Assembly: GCA_020846715.1 (NCBI GenBank)
Contig: JADLDK010000009.1
Span: 1-32,400, forward strand
Length of the DNA stretch: 32,400 nt
Origin: Armatimonadota bacterium
Lineage (GTDB): Bacteria; Armatimonadota; UBA5829; DSUL01
Direction: 5' to 3'
The notes under the pieces are model-generated. The model was not told where the DNA came from and ran no database searches. It worked only from the letters and a program-made list of their open reading frames with translations. This document shows positions 17,363 through 24,873 of this stretch, piece by piece (positions within the stretch are counted from its first letter, which is position 1; every line of letters begins with the position of its first letter). A program made the position numbers and the translations under genes.

Positions 17363-18382
17363 TCAGCTTTCTACTCCATTGCTGGAGATGAGAAAGTCCT
17401 CCAGCTCCTGCACACTGGTGAAAATCCGCTCACACAGTGCCTCAAAGAACGGGCTGCGAACATGCGGGAAGTAGGCGTAGACGGGTTTGTTGTATCTGTA
17501 GGCGAAGTTCATTTCCGAAAGTACGCCCGGCGATATCTTGTCTGTCGGATACATGACAACAACGAAGTCGCTCTGGTGAATGAACTGATAGTCTCTGTCC
17601 ACTGTGCGCGTCTTTATCTGGTCGATCATGCGCGAGTCGATGTCTGTGATGCTCGTCTCTTTGTCCGCCCTCTCCAACTCACGAGCCAGTCCCATGTCTT
17701 TGATGTACATTGGGTCGAAGCAGATGAAGTTCTCGCGCAGCCTGTTGACCAGTCCTCGAATACGCTCAACTTCTTCTGAGGTCTCCTCCAGCACCGTTAT
17801 GGGATAGCTCAGATAGAACTTCTTCTTGTGCCCGAAAACCAGGTCATAGACATCGGCGACTGGCTGTTCCAGCGCTACGGTGTAGAACGGTTTTCCCGAG
17901 ATGTTGGCGAGCTGCTCAGTGAGGAATTCTTCCTCATCCATCCACACACCGACCTCATCGCTCTTCATCCAGCTCCACTGCGGATTGTTCTTGAAGCGCT
18001 CTATAACGTCCTGTATGTTGTCCACAACATTCAGAAATATATCAGCCGGAAACTCCAGAACTTCCCTGTAAGACATGCCCTCCATCAGGACGCCGCGCCA
18101 TCGAAAACACGCGTGAATGCCAACCATCGAATGCTGTGTCTTTTGCGCCTCAAGGGAAATCTTGTAGAAGGCTGTGCGCCGCGCTAAAGACAGCACTGTA
18201 GCATCGGAATCCAGCACCTTGAGATCTGTGAAGTTGATCCCGGACTCTCGGGCGGTCTGCTTCATGACGTTTCCGATATCGAAAAAGCTGATATCGGCCT
18301 TCTTTTCGCGGCAGAGATTTTCAAACTCCGCCATGAACTCCTTGCGTCCCGAGTTAGAAATTCCGGTGACGATGATCTTCAA
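17363..18382 (-). CDS. Fusion of AdkA-like P-loop domain and nucleoside 2-deoxyribosyltransferase-like domain
   Basis: 339 aa. Residues 1-185 resemble the archaeal adenylate kinase (AdkA) fold: MKIIVTGISNSGRKEF with a variant P-loop (G7-x4-G12-R-K14), FFDIGNVM, VVGIHACF-type lid strand (86-93) and FLNVVDNIQDVIERF. Residues 187-339 resemble nucleoside 2-deoxyribosyltransferases: FYLSYPIT, SDFVVVMYPTDKISPGVLSEMNFAYRYNKPVYAY, with S284-P-G and the catalytic-type Glu E290. Predicted role is nucleotide or nucleoside handling (phosphotransfer plus glycosidic-bond chemistry), but the substrate is unknown. I chose the TTG at 18382 (MKIIVTG); an AGGAGG lies 13 nt upstream. A TTG at 18394 is only 1 nt from that site. 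First gene of a run with DUF4870, enoyl reductase and the secreted glycosidase. Confidence 0.7.
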   Translation of the reverse strand: MKIIVTGISNSGRKEFMAEFENLCREKKADISFFDIGNVMKQTARESGINFTDLKVLDSDATVLSLARRTAFYKISLEAQKTQHSMVGIHACFRWRGVLMEGMSYREVLEFPADIFLNVVDNIQDVIERFKNNPQWSWMKSDEVGVWMDEEEFLTEQLANISGKPFYTVALEQPVADVYDLVFGHKKKFYLSYPITVLEETSEEVERIRGLVNRLRENFICFDPMYIKDMGLARELERADKETSITDIDSRMIDQIKTRTVDRDYQFIHQSDFVVVMYPTDKISPGVLSEMNFAYRYNKPVYAYFPHVRSPFFEALCERIFTSVQELEDFLISSNGVES

Positions 18383-18395
18383 GGCGCGGTGCAAT

Positions 18396-18401
18396 CCTCC
18401 T
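18396..18401 (-). promoter_or_regulatory. Strong ribosome-binding site of the AdkA/NDT-like gene
   Basis: A perfect AGGAGG on the minus strand. It is 1 nt from the first in-frame TTG (18394), too close to use, and 13 nt from the second (18382), somewhat long but workable. This favours the shorter protein. The 272 bp further upstream (18402-18673) hold no gene and no convincing -35/-10 pair on either strand. Confidence 0.5.
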
Positions 18402-18673
18402 GATGCCCGGTAATGTTACCTGGCGTAGCTTACTTCTACCCTACTCCAGGCAACTCCTGCCAGGCAGAGGTGATGGGGATGAAAGGGACTGGGTAAGGAG
18501 CGCAGCGTACCTGTACACGGTGATGACCTCATCCGCTTAGAATTAGGAGCAGTACAGGAGAGCTTGATCTACGCGACTCGCAGAGGAGTGCTCGTATTAG
18601 AAATCGGCAACGGAGTCAATAAACCTCCATGCCTGTGGCGTTTGTCGAGAAGGACGATTGAGGTGGTGAGGAA

Positions 18674-19203
18674 GTGGATTGGAACTCGATAGTAGGAACA
18701 ATAATAGGTGCGGCCGTTGTGCTTACAGGAAGCTGGCTGAATCATCTTATGGCGCGAGACCAACGGAAGGCCCGCATACGAGAACATCTGTATGAACGGC
18801 GGATGGAGGCCTTTCTGGAGCTGCCAGGCCTTTTTAGGAACGTACTCGCTGCGGCGAATGGCCTGCGAAATCTTACAAAAAGCGAGTGCGTGCAGAGTGC
18901 TAGAGTTCCTGAGACAGAGTCATACTGCTAATTGCAACTCAAACGTATTTGGACTGCGTGAGTCGTGCCGTAATGTTGACTTCAGAACAGAATGCTCAGG
19001 ACGTCGCTCAAACACTCGAACCAATAAACCCTATTGAGGTCGCTACTCAGGCTCAGATGGATGAGCCGCTTTGGCTTACCAAAGCGTTGACCAGTTATGA
19101 CAATGCAATGAACGGGATGAGGCGAGATCTGTTAATTGGACCACTCAGCACCGATATTCTAACTGTCCTTGGCAAGAAGTCCGTGACGCGAACATCAGAG
19201 TAG
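18674..19203 (+). pseudogene. Frameshifted gene for a small membrane-anchored helical protein
   Basis: The first part (18674-18931) starts with GTG behind AGGTGGTGAGGA and encodes an N-terminal membrane helix (SIVGTIIGAAVVLTGSWL) followed by a charged helix (ARIREHLYERRMEAFLELPGLFRN), a pattern common in small uncharacterised membrane proteins. It runs into a stop after an unnatural tail (SARVPETESYC). From about 18913 the next frame down (-1) stays open to the TAG at 19203 and encodes more helical sequence (ILLIATQTYLDCVSRAVM, WLTKALTSYDNAMNGMRRDLLIGPLSTDIL). Joining both parts gives one protein of about 175 aa, so a one-base deletion near 18905-18930 is the simplest reading. Two separate small genes or a sequencing error are alternatives. 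Function unknown. Confidence 0.5.
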
Positions 19204-19378
19204 AAGACAAAAACTGATGGAAAGCTGTCTTCCTATTATGGATTGTTGTCGAAAGCAGCCAAGGCGCATACTTGGCCGGAACAGGCCTGGCAGGTGGGAT
19301 ATCACCGGCCACACAGAAACGTGAGAGCAAACGGAATGATCTCCGGCCTATAGCGGAAGAAATCGAGAAGGTATTGCA

Positions 19379-19600
19379 TTGGTTTTGCCTGCTACGAACA
19401 ACGAAGAAAAGCAGCGGAGGATAGAAGATCTACATGTCTGGCTGGGCTTGTTTGTGCTTTCGCCTCATGAGGGCCAGCGGGCACTTGCAGCACGTGGCTG
19501 CTCACCCGAAAGAGTTGCGGAGATCATTCTAGCCAACGGGTCCTCGAGAGGTGAGTTCGACGACATAGAGGACAACGATCGGGATATTATGCGACTCTAG
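19379..19600 (+). CDS. Small hypothetical protein
   Basis: 73 aa, TTG start with GAGAAGG 7 nt upstream. The sequence is charged and predicted helical (NNEEKQRRIEDLHVWLGLFVLS, GQRALAARGCSPERVAEIIL) and ends in an acidic tail (EFDDIEDNDRDIMRL). Composition looks protein-like, but no family is recognised. It sits in a poor-density stretch beside a frameshifted gene, so it may be a remnant or a chance ORF. The 175 nt before it show nothing recognisable, and the 257 nt after it (19601-19857) hold only the promoter candidate listed at 19809. Confidence 0.35.
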   Translation: MVLPATNNEEKQRRIEDLHVWLGLFVLSPHEGQRALAARGCSPERVAEIILANGSSRGEFDDIEDNDRDIMRL

Positions 19601-19808
19601 TCTGACGTGCTGAAAGCGCAGGCTTAGAGCAAGCACGGCCGAGTGAACCGGAGGGGCTTCTTGTCGCGCAGACCCATGGGACCAATGGAACAGATGAAGA
19701 GTTGAGGTGACGGCGGCAGGTCTGCGCGTGTAGAGCAGCTTGAGCGGCCGGGAGGGCAGCTTCGGCGGTGGCGGTGCGATAAGGCTGTTTCGCAGGAAAG
19801 GGCGGTTC

Positions 19809-19837
19809 TTGCCGACAGGGACGGCATCAGTTATGCT
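19809..19837 (+). promoter_or_regulatory. Candidate sigma-70 type promoter of the E1 operon
   Basis: TTGCCG (19809-19814) and TATGCT (19832-19837) are separated by 17 nt. A start site near 19844 would leave a leader of about 14 nt containing the GGAGG ribosome site (19846-19850) before the GTG at 19858. Spacing is ideal, boxes are only fair matches. Confidence 0.35.
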
Positions 19838-19857
19838 GTGGACTCGGAGGCGATAAG

Positions 19858-20811
19858 GTGTCAAGCGGTGTAGAAAAGCTGCGCAGGATGCTGGAAATTC
19901 GAGCCTGTGAAGAGCGGGTGCAGCAGTTGTTTGCGGAGGGACTTGTGCGTGGCTCAACGCATCTGTGTATCGGGCAGGAAGCGGTGGCTGTGGGCGTCGT
20001 CTCTGCGATTGACAGTGAGAGAGGAGACACGCTGAGCTGCACGTACAGAGGGCACGGCTACGCGCTGGCGATGGGCATGTCTCTGAGGTCTTTGCTGGCC
20101 GAGTTGATGGGCAGATCTGGCGGCTGTTGCGGCGGAAAAGGTGGCTCAATGCATCTGACTGATCCAGACATTGGGTTTTTGGGTGAGTTCGCGATTGTCG
20201 GCGCAAATGTCCCCGTCACGAATGGCGCGGCGCTGTCGGCTCAGGTGCTGGGGACAGGAGCGGTAAGTGTGGCCGTGTTTGGGGACGGCGCTGTGAATAT
20301 CGGCGCGTGGCACGAAGCTGTCAATCTGGCCGCTGTCTGGAAGCTGCCAAGCATCTTTGTCTGCGAAAACAATCTGTACGGGGAATACACCCCGTTTGCA
20401 GAAACCTCGCCTGTGCCATCGGTAGCCGATCGCGCTGCGGCGTATGGGAGTCCGGCGATTGTAGTAGATGGGCAGGACGTTGACGCAGTGGAGGAAGCGG
20501 CGCATACAGCTTGCGAGCGCGCCCGTGCCGGCGGCGGTCCCATGCTTATTGAAGCGAAAAACTATCGTTTTGTCGGACACTCGCGAACAGACCCCGCCAC
20601 CTATCGCCCCGAGGGTGAACTGGAAGAGTGGATGCGGCGCGATCCTGTTCAGATTCAAAAACAGCGTCTCATCGACAAAGGGGAACTGAGCGCAAGGCGA
20701 TTTACAGAGATGACGAGAAAAGCGCACGAGGCGGTAGAAGAAGCGCTTCAGTGGGCGAGCAACCAGGCGTGGCCGGTAAAATCGGAAGTGCGCGAAGGGA
20801 TATGGGTGTGA
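19858..20811 (+). CDS. Thiamine-diphosphate-dependent dehydrogenase E1 alpha subunit (PdhA/AcoA-like)
   Basis: 317 aa, GTG start with GGAGG 7 nt upstream. It carries the E1-alpha features: HLCIGQEAVAVG near 35-46, YRGHGYALAMG (63-73), the GGCCGGKGGSMHL loop (88-100), and the thiamine-diphosphate/Mg motif from G142-D-G144 (GDGAVNIG) to N171-N172. The phosphorylation-loop region FVGHSRTDPATYR is also present. With the beta subunit it forms the alpha2beta2 E1 that decarboxylates a 2-oxoacid (pyruvate or branched-chain) or cleaves acetoin. The next gene starts 4 nt after its stop. E2 and E3 genes are not here, so substrate cannot be fixed from context; the length and motifs fit AcoA/PdhA. Confidence 0.93.
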   Translation: MSSGVEKLRRMLEIRACEERVQQLFAEGLVRGSTHLCIGQEAVAVGVVSAIDSERGDTLSCTYRGHGYALAMGMSLRSLLAELMGRSGGCCGGKGGSMHLTDPDIGFLGEFAIVGANVPVTNGAALSAQVLGTGAVSVAVFGDGAVNIGAWHEAVNLAAVWKLPSIFVCENNLYGEYTPFAETSPVPSVADRAAAYGSPAIVVDGQDVDAVEEAAHTACERARAGGGPMLIEAKNYRFVGHSRTDPATYRPEGELEEWMRRDPVQIQKQRLIDKGELSARRFTEMTRKAHEAVEEALQWASNQAWPVKSEVREGIWV

Positions 20812-20815
20812 GCGG

Positions 20816-21793
20816 ATGGCAGTTCTGACCTATCGAGAGGCTATTACGCGCGCGCTGGATGAAGAGATGTCGCGAGACGGCTCTGTCGTGCTCTTCGGTG
20901 AAGATGTGGCAAAAGCTGGCGGCGTGTTCAAAGCCACACCCGGACTCTACGAGAAGTTTGGCGCGCTCCGAGTTCGGGACACGCCAATTTCGGAAACCGC
21001 CATCATCGGCGCGGCCATTGGCGCGGCTATGACAGGATTGAGGCCGGTGGCAGAGCTCATGTTTGCGGACTTTGTCGCGGTGTGTCTGGATCAGATCGTC
21101 AACCAGGCGGCCAAACTGCGCTACATGTCCCGTGGAAAGATCAAAGCGCCCTTGACTATCAGAGGCGCACAGGGAGCGGGCACGGGATTTGCGTCACAAC
21201 ATTCCCAATGCGTTGAGACTCTGCTGATGCACAACCCGGGAATCAAAGTGGCCGCTCCAGCTACTCCAGCGGATGCTCTCGGACTTCTAAAAACGGCGAT
21301 TCGTGACGACAACCCCGTGATGTTCCTTGAGCACAAGATGATGTACAACGAAAAGGGCGACGTTCCAGCCGGAGACTACCTAGTGCCTTTCGGAAAGGCG
21401 GCCGTCTTACGAGAGGGCAAGGATGTCACGGTTGTCGCAGTTCAGCGTATGGTGAAGGTAGCGAGTGAAGCAGCGGAGCAGTTGGCTGAGGAGGGAATTT
21501 CCTGCGAAGTGCTGGACCTGCGCACGCTGGTTCCCATGGACATTGGCGCAGTGATTTCTTCGGTTGAGCGTACGGGCCACCTGGTGACTGTAGAGGAGGC
21601 TGTTGAGACGTGCGGATGGGGCGCGGAAGTGGTGTCTCGAGTGGCATCTGAAAGCATCTGGAACCTGGATGGCCCACCCTTGCGCGTGACGCTCGGAGAG
21701 AGCATCATCCCCTTCAGCGAACCACTGGAGGAGGCGATTATCCCCAATCCGGCTCGCGTTATCTCCGCAGTGCGCTCACTTATGGCACATTGA
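20816..21793 (+). CDS. Dehydrogenase E1 beta subunit (PdhB/AcoB-like)
   Basis: 325 aa. Typical transketolase-like E1-beta: LTYREAITRALDEEM, GEDVAKAGGVFKATPGL, RVRDTPISETAIIGAAIGAAMTG, ELMFADFVAVCLDQIVNQAAK, and in the C-terminal half DLRTLVPMDIGAV and GHLVTVEEA. It completes the active site at the alpha/beta interface and binds the lipoyl-bearing E2. Position 4 nt downstream of E1 alpha shows one operon. The start ATG follows GAGCGG closely. No truncation or missing motif is seen. Specificity (pyruvate, branched-chain oxoacid or acetoin) is not determinable here. Confidence 0.94.
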   Translation: MAVLTYREAITRALDEEMSRDGSVVLFGEDVAKAGGVFKATPGLYEKFGALRVRDTPISETAIIGAAIGAAMTGLRPVAELMFADFVAVCLDQIVNQAAKLRYMSRGKIKAPLTIRGAQGAGTGFASQHSQCVETLLMHNPGIKVAAPATPADALGLLKTAIRDDNPVMFLEHKMMYNEKGDVPAGDYLVPFGKAAVLREGKDVTVVAVQRMVKVASEAAEQLAEEGISCEVLDLRTLVPMDIGAVISSVERTGHLVTVEEAVETCGWGAEVVSRVASESIWNLDGPPLRVTLGESIIPFSEPLEEAIIPNPARVISAVRSLMAH

Positions 21794-21803
21794 AAGGCGT
21801 CTT

Positions 21804-22265
21804 ATGCTGCTGAATTGCTTCCATTTTAGCTTTACGGTCTCAGACATCGAGGCTTCCGTGCACTTCTACCGCGACATCCTGGGTATGAAGCTGGTCCACA
21901 GGATGGTCCACGACCAGCCTTACACAAGCAAGCAGGTCGCCTTTGACAATGCGTTCCTAAAGGTTGCGCTGTTTACGATAGACGCGATGCCCCAGCCTCC
22001 GTCCGGACATATCCTGGAGCTGATTGAGTACGCGAACCCCCGAGGTGAACCCACAGACACAGCGACAAACCGGCCGGGCGCGGCGCACATGGCGTTTCAG
22101 GTGGATGACTTGCAGGCGGAATACGCCCGGATGAAAGCTCTGGGAGTGCGGTTCAAATCGGAGCCTGTGCAGATTACCGCAGGCCGCAATGCGGGTGGCT
22201 GGACAGTCTATCTGCTGGACCCGGACAATATCACTCTGGAGATGGTGCAGCCAAAGTCTCTGTAG
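21804..22265 (+). CDS. VOC-family (glyoxalase/bleomycin-resistance fold) protein
   Basis: 153 aa made of the two beta-alpha-beta-beta-beta halves of the vicinal-oxygen-chelate fold. The first starts FHFSFTVSDIEASVHFYRDILGMKLVHR, the second AAHMAFQVDDLQAEYARMKALGVRF, ending DPDNITLEMVQP. Candidate metal ligands are H7, E72, H95 and E146, so all four sites look intact and a metal-dependent lyase, epimerase or dioxygenase activity is possible. It lies 10 nt after the E1 beta stop codon and is probably in the same transcript. Substrate unknown. It converges on the SDR gene, with a 64-nt gap that has no clear terminator. Confidence 0.88.
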   Translation: MLLNCFHFSFTVSDIEASVHFYRDILGMKLVHRMVHDQPYTSKQVAFDNAFLKVALFTIDAMPQPPSGHILELIEYANPRGEPTDTATNRPGAAHMAFQVDDLQAEYARMKALGVRFKSEPVQITAGRNAGGWTVYLLDPDNITLEMVQPKSL

Positions 22266-22329
22266 AGCCTGATGCGCGAAACCTCCGCTTCTGCGACGTG
22301 GAGTTGTCCGCACGAAGCATGCGACTAGG

Positions 22330-23112
22330 CTACTGTAGAGTTGAAGTCGCTCCGCCATCCACCACCACGAGAGAGCCCGTGGTCCACGCGGCCTCTTTTG
22401 ACGCCAGCCAGAGGACAGCAGAGGTGACGTCGACGGGTTGACCCAGGCGACCAAGCGGTGTTCCTTCTTCCAAGTGCGCTCGAAGAGCGGGATCGGCCAG
22501 CGCGGACCGGTTGATGTCGGTTTCGACTGTCCCCGGCAAAACTGCGTTGCACGTAATGCCGTGGGGCGCAAGGCTGAGCGCCATGCTCTTGATCAGCAGA
22601 TTCTCCCCAGCCTTTGAAGCGCAGTAGTGCGCCTGTTTGCTGCCTCCGACGAGGCTGGAAATTGAACCGGTCGCAACAATACGCCCTCCGCCCTGCCGCG
22701 CTGTCATGTGGCGGGCAACTGCCTGCGACGTCAGGAAAACGCCCTTCAGATTGACAGCCAGCACTCTGTCCCACTGCGCCTCTTCAATATCCATAAAGTC
22801 CGCAAACGGGCAGATGCCGGCGTTACAGATGAGGATGTCGATACGCCCAAAGCTCTGGAGCGTACGGGAGACCAGCGCTTCGACTCTTTCCGACAGAGCG
22901 ACGTCGGCGTTTACGTGCATACTGCGCCGGCCAAGCTGCTGTATAGAGCTGACAACAGACTCCGCATTAGCATCGTCGTCCAGGTGGTTGATAGCGACGT
23001 CGGATCCGGCCCGGGCCAGAGCCATGGCGATAGCGGCTCCGATCCCACGTGAAGCGCCCGTAACCAGAGAGACAGGAGCTTGATCGGGAGCGGATGAAAA
23101 AAGGCTCAACAT
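22330..23112 (-). CDS. SDR-family dehydrogenase resembling L-rhamnose 1-dehydrogenase
   Basis: 260 aa classical SDR: nucleotide motif TGASRGIG (18-25), NAGIC (97-101), and catalytic S150, Y163 and K167. The stretches NAGICPFADF, GSISSLVGG followed by QAHYCASKAG, and VLPGTVETDINRSAL with PLGRLGQP resemble the L-rhamnose 1-dehydrogenases of the non-phosphorylating rhamnose pathway (recalled family features, not a search). That enzyme oxidises L-rhamnose to the lactone using NAD(P). The ATG overlaps the stop codon of the MBL-fold gene by 1 nt (TGATG), so translation is coupled. Other sugar dehydrogenases or 3-oxoacyl reductase-like enzymes are possible. Confidence 0.82.
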   Translation of the reverse strand: MLSLFSSAPDQAPVSLVTGASRGIGAAIAMALARAGSDVAINHLDDDANAESVVSSIQQLGRRSMHVNADVALSERVEALVSRTLQSFGRIDILICNAGICPFADFMDIEEAQWDRVLAVNLKGVFLTSQAVARHMTARQGGGRIVATGSISSLVGGSKQAHYCASKAGENLLIKSMALSLAPHGITCNAVLPGTVETDINRSALADPALRAHLEEGTPLGRLGQPVDVTSAVLWLASKEAAWTTGSLVVVDGGATSTLQ

Positions 23113-23903
23113 CAGCTTCCGATCTTTCCGTCTGGATGGTCCTGCAGGACGCGGAGATCGTACATTGGAACGAGAATGTCCGCTGTTTTCCGGATCCGAT
23201 CGTATGCGCTGAGGGCTTCGTACATGTTCTCGTTGATGCCGAGAATGCGGTTTTCTGCGATGTTCTCATAGCGGAAGAAACAGTCCGAGAAGACCACCGT
23301 TCCCTCAGTTGTGGAAACCTGCACCGCGACGCTGCTGCGATGGTGGACACCGGTCCAGAAGACTTCGACTCCCGGCGCAAGCTCGTGCTCGTTTTCCATC
23401 ATCGCCATGCGTTCCCACGCGTCTGTGAAAACGTGACAGATCAGGCGTGGAATGATGCACATGTGCAGTTTGTCGTGCGGGTGAGGCTTCCATCGCGGCG
23501 CAAAGAGCTCCCCCCAGCCAGAGCGATTGACGCAAATCGCGGCGTTCGGAAACTTGTCCAGCCCACCAGTTGCGTAGCTCTGCAGGGGCGTAAGAACGAG
23601 CGTATCGACGTCCTCTGGCCGCACTCCCAGAGCCCTCAAACGGTTTTCGACGCGGTCTTCATCGTTTACAACAAGCTTCTGGCGCCCGCCCGTGCCGCCG
23701 AGCCAGATTTCGTTCAGGCTGTCGAGCTCCTCAAGCGGTGGCCCGCTATTCACGAGAATTGTGCGTCCATGCCCGCGGATCAGCATTGCGTAGACAGCAA
23801 GAGGCTCCCACTCGTCCTCTCCGAGGTTGCTCATCCAGTAAAGCTGAACACCCGGGCAGGCTGTAAACTCTCCCACCTTCAAAACATCAACTCGATAATC
23901 CAT
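23112..23903 (-). CDS. Metallo-beta-lactamase-fold protein with degenerate metal site
   Basis: 263 aa from the ATG at 23903, supported by GGAGGAG 9 nt upstream; an in-frame ATG at 23963 has no ribosome site. The fold matches lactonase-like MBL proteins (strand YAMLIRGHGRTILVNSG, VENRLRALGVRPEDVDTLVLT, GVEVFWTGVHH, GTVVFSDCFF). The zinc motif that should read THLHWDHAGG is TPLQSYATGG here (105-114), so all the His and Asp ligands of that motif are lost. The later His positions are also changed (VHHRSS, VPMYDL), with only D207 kept. It is therefore unlikely to be a zinc hydrolase and may bind a ligand or use other chemistry. It lies in a sugar-oxidation cluster, immediately before and coupled to the rhamnose-dehydrogenase-like SDR. 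Confidence 0.8.
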   Translation of the reverse strand: MDYRVDVLKVGEFTACPGVQLYWMSNLGEDEWEPLAVYAMLIRGHGRTILVNSGPPLEELDSLNEIWLGGTGGRQKLVVNDEDRVENRLRALGVRPEDVDTLVLTPLQSYATGGLDKFPNAAICVNRSGWGELFAPRWKPHPHDKLHMCIIPRLICHVFTDAWERMAMMENEHELAPGVEVFWTGVHHRSSVAVQVSTTEGTVVFSDCFFRYENIAENRILGINENMYEALSAYDRIRKTADILVPMYDLRVLQDHPDGKIGS

Positions 23904-23912
23904 CGTCTGCCG

Positions 23913-23919
23913 CTCCTCC
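23913..23919 (-). promoter_or_regulatory. Ribosome-binding site deciding the MBL-fold start
   Basis: GGAGGAG on the minus strand, 9 nt before the ATG at 23903. It favours the 263-aa form over a 283-aa form starting at 23963, where no such site is seen. Confidence 0.55.
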
Positions 23920-24013
23920 GGCAAATCAGACCACGTCTGGCGCGCTTGTCCTCCGTCAGGCATCAGCCCAGAGCTTAGGCCGCTTGAGGCACGTCACAAC
24001 TACCGCCGCTATT

Positions 24014-24757
24014 TCAGTCCATCCGCATGCCGCCATTGACGTCAATGGTGGCGCCGGTAATGAACCCTGCTTCCTCCGAAGCCAGGAACACTGCCGCCGC
24101 CGCAATGTCCGACGGCTCGGCCAGACGCCCCATCGGAATTGTCTCGCGAATCTTTGCCACCATTTCCGGCATGTTCCACCGGGACGTTAGAGCTGTGTCC
24201 GCCAGACCTGGCGCAATGGTATTGGCCGTGCCGTAAGGGGCAAGATACTTCGCGAAGCTCTTTGTCATTGAATACAAGCCAGCTTTGGTGAGGCAGTACA
24301 CAGGAATATCCAGATACCCGCCGGTTTTCCCTCCGACAGAGCTGATATTAATGATTCTGCCGGTCCGGCGTGACACCATGTGGGCGCCCGCGGCTTGAGA
24401 CAGAAAGTAGGGCCCCCGCAGGTTGACGGCAACAAGTTTGTCGAAGAACGATTCGTCAACGTCGGGCAGCGGGCACAGGGGACAGATCCCCGCGTTGTTG
24501 ACAAGGATGTCGAGCTGTCCGGAAGACTCAATTACACGAGCGACAGTCTCTCTGCAGCTTTCGACAGAGGAAACGTCCAGATGCTGGACAGCTACGCCAT
24601 CTCCAACAGATGCAGCGGCTTGATGTGCCGCAACGGTGTCCAGGTCTCCGATGACAACTGAAGCACCAGCACAGTGCAGGGCGTGTACGATGCCAAGGCC
24701 TATCCCCCGCGCACCACCAGTCACCAGAGCGACTTTTCCGCTCAGGTCAAACGGCAT
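24014..24757 (-). CDS. SDR-family oxidoreductase
   Basis: 247 aa from the ATG at 24757 (MPFDLSGKVALVTGG), the natural SDR start; the frame stays open 29 codons further but that extension is not SDR-like. Motifs: TGGARGIG (13-20), an Asp at the end of strand 2 (GDLD) that suggests NAD rather than NADP, NNAG (87-90), ISS at 138-140, and Y154/K158 (PVYCLTKAG). The C-terminal FITGATIDVNGG is standard. It is probably a sugar, polyol or hydroxyacid dehydrogenase; the exact substrate cannot be told. It lies between the GH2 gene (116 nt upstream) and the MBL-fold gene (110 nt downstream), in one direction with both. Confidence 0.9.
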   Translation of the reverse strand: MPFDLSGKVALVTGGARGIGLGIVHALHCAGASVVIGDLDTVAAHQAAASVGDGVAVQHLDVSSVESCRETVARVIESSGQLDILVNNAGICPLCPLPDVDESFFDKLVAVNLRGPYFLSQAAGAHMVSRRTGRIINISSVGGKTGGYLDIPVYCLTKAGLYSMTKSFAKYLAPYGTANTIAPGLADTALTSRWNMPEMVAKIRETIPMGRLAEPSDIAAAAVFLASEEAGFITGATIDVNGGMRMD

Positions 24758-24873
24758 AGTGGTTTCCAGACAGATCTCTTGACGGGTGCGCTTGTAGTCA
24801 TTGTCCTTTGGAGTTTTTGCTCTGTCCTGGCAGAATTCCTGCACCGAACCGAGGAGAACAAGCGTAAGTCACA

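Noticed and set aside
17363-18382. Defence-system effector (NDT-like domain as nucleotide-depleting toxin)
   Set aside because: Neighbours are metabolic and envelope genes, with no sensor, toxin-antitoxin or other defence partner; the idea has no support in the sequence.
19529-20206. 225-aa minus-strand frame overlapping the E1 alpha start
   Set aside because: Ser/Pro/Arg-rich antisense translation that covers conserved E1 alpha codons.
22266-22329. Terminator between the VOC and SDR genes
   Set aside because: Only a 5-bp AGCCT/AGGCT pair 50 nt apart and no U-tract.
23094-23978. 294-aa plus-strand frame opposite the MBL-fold gene
   Set aside because: The minus strand has matching fold, ribosome site and operon coupling; the plus frame shows none.
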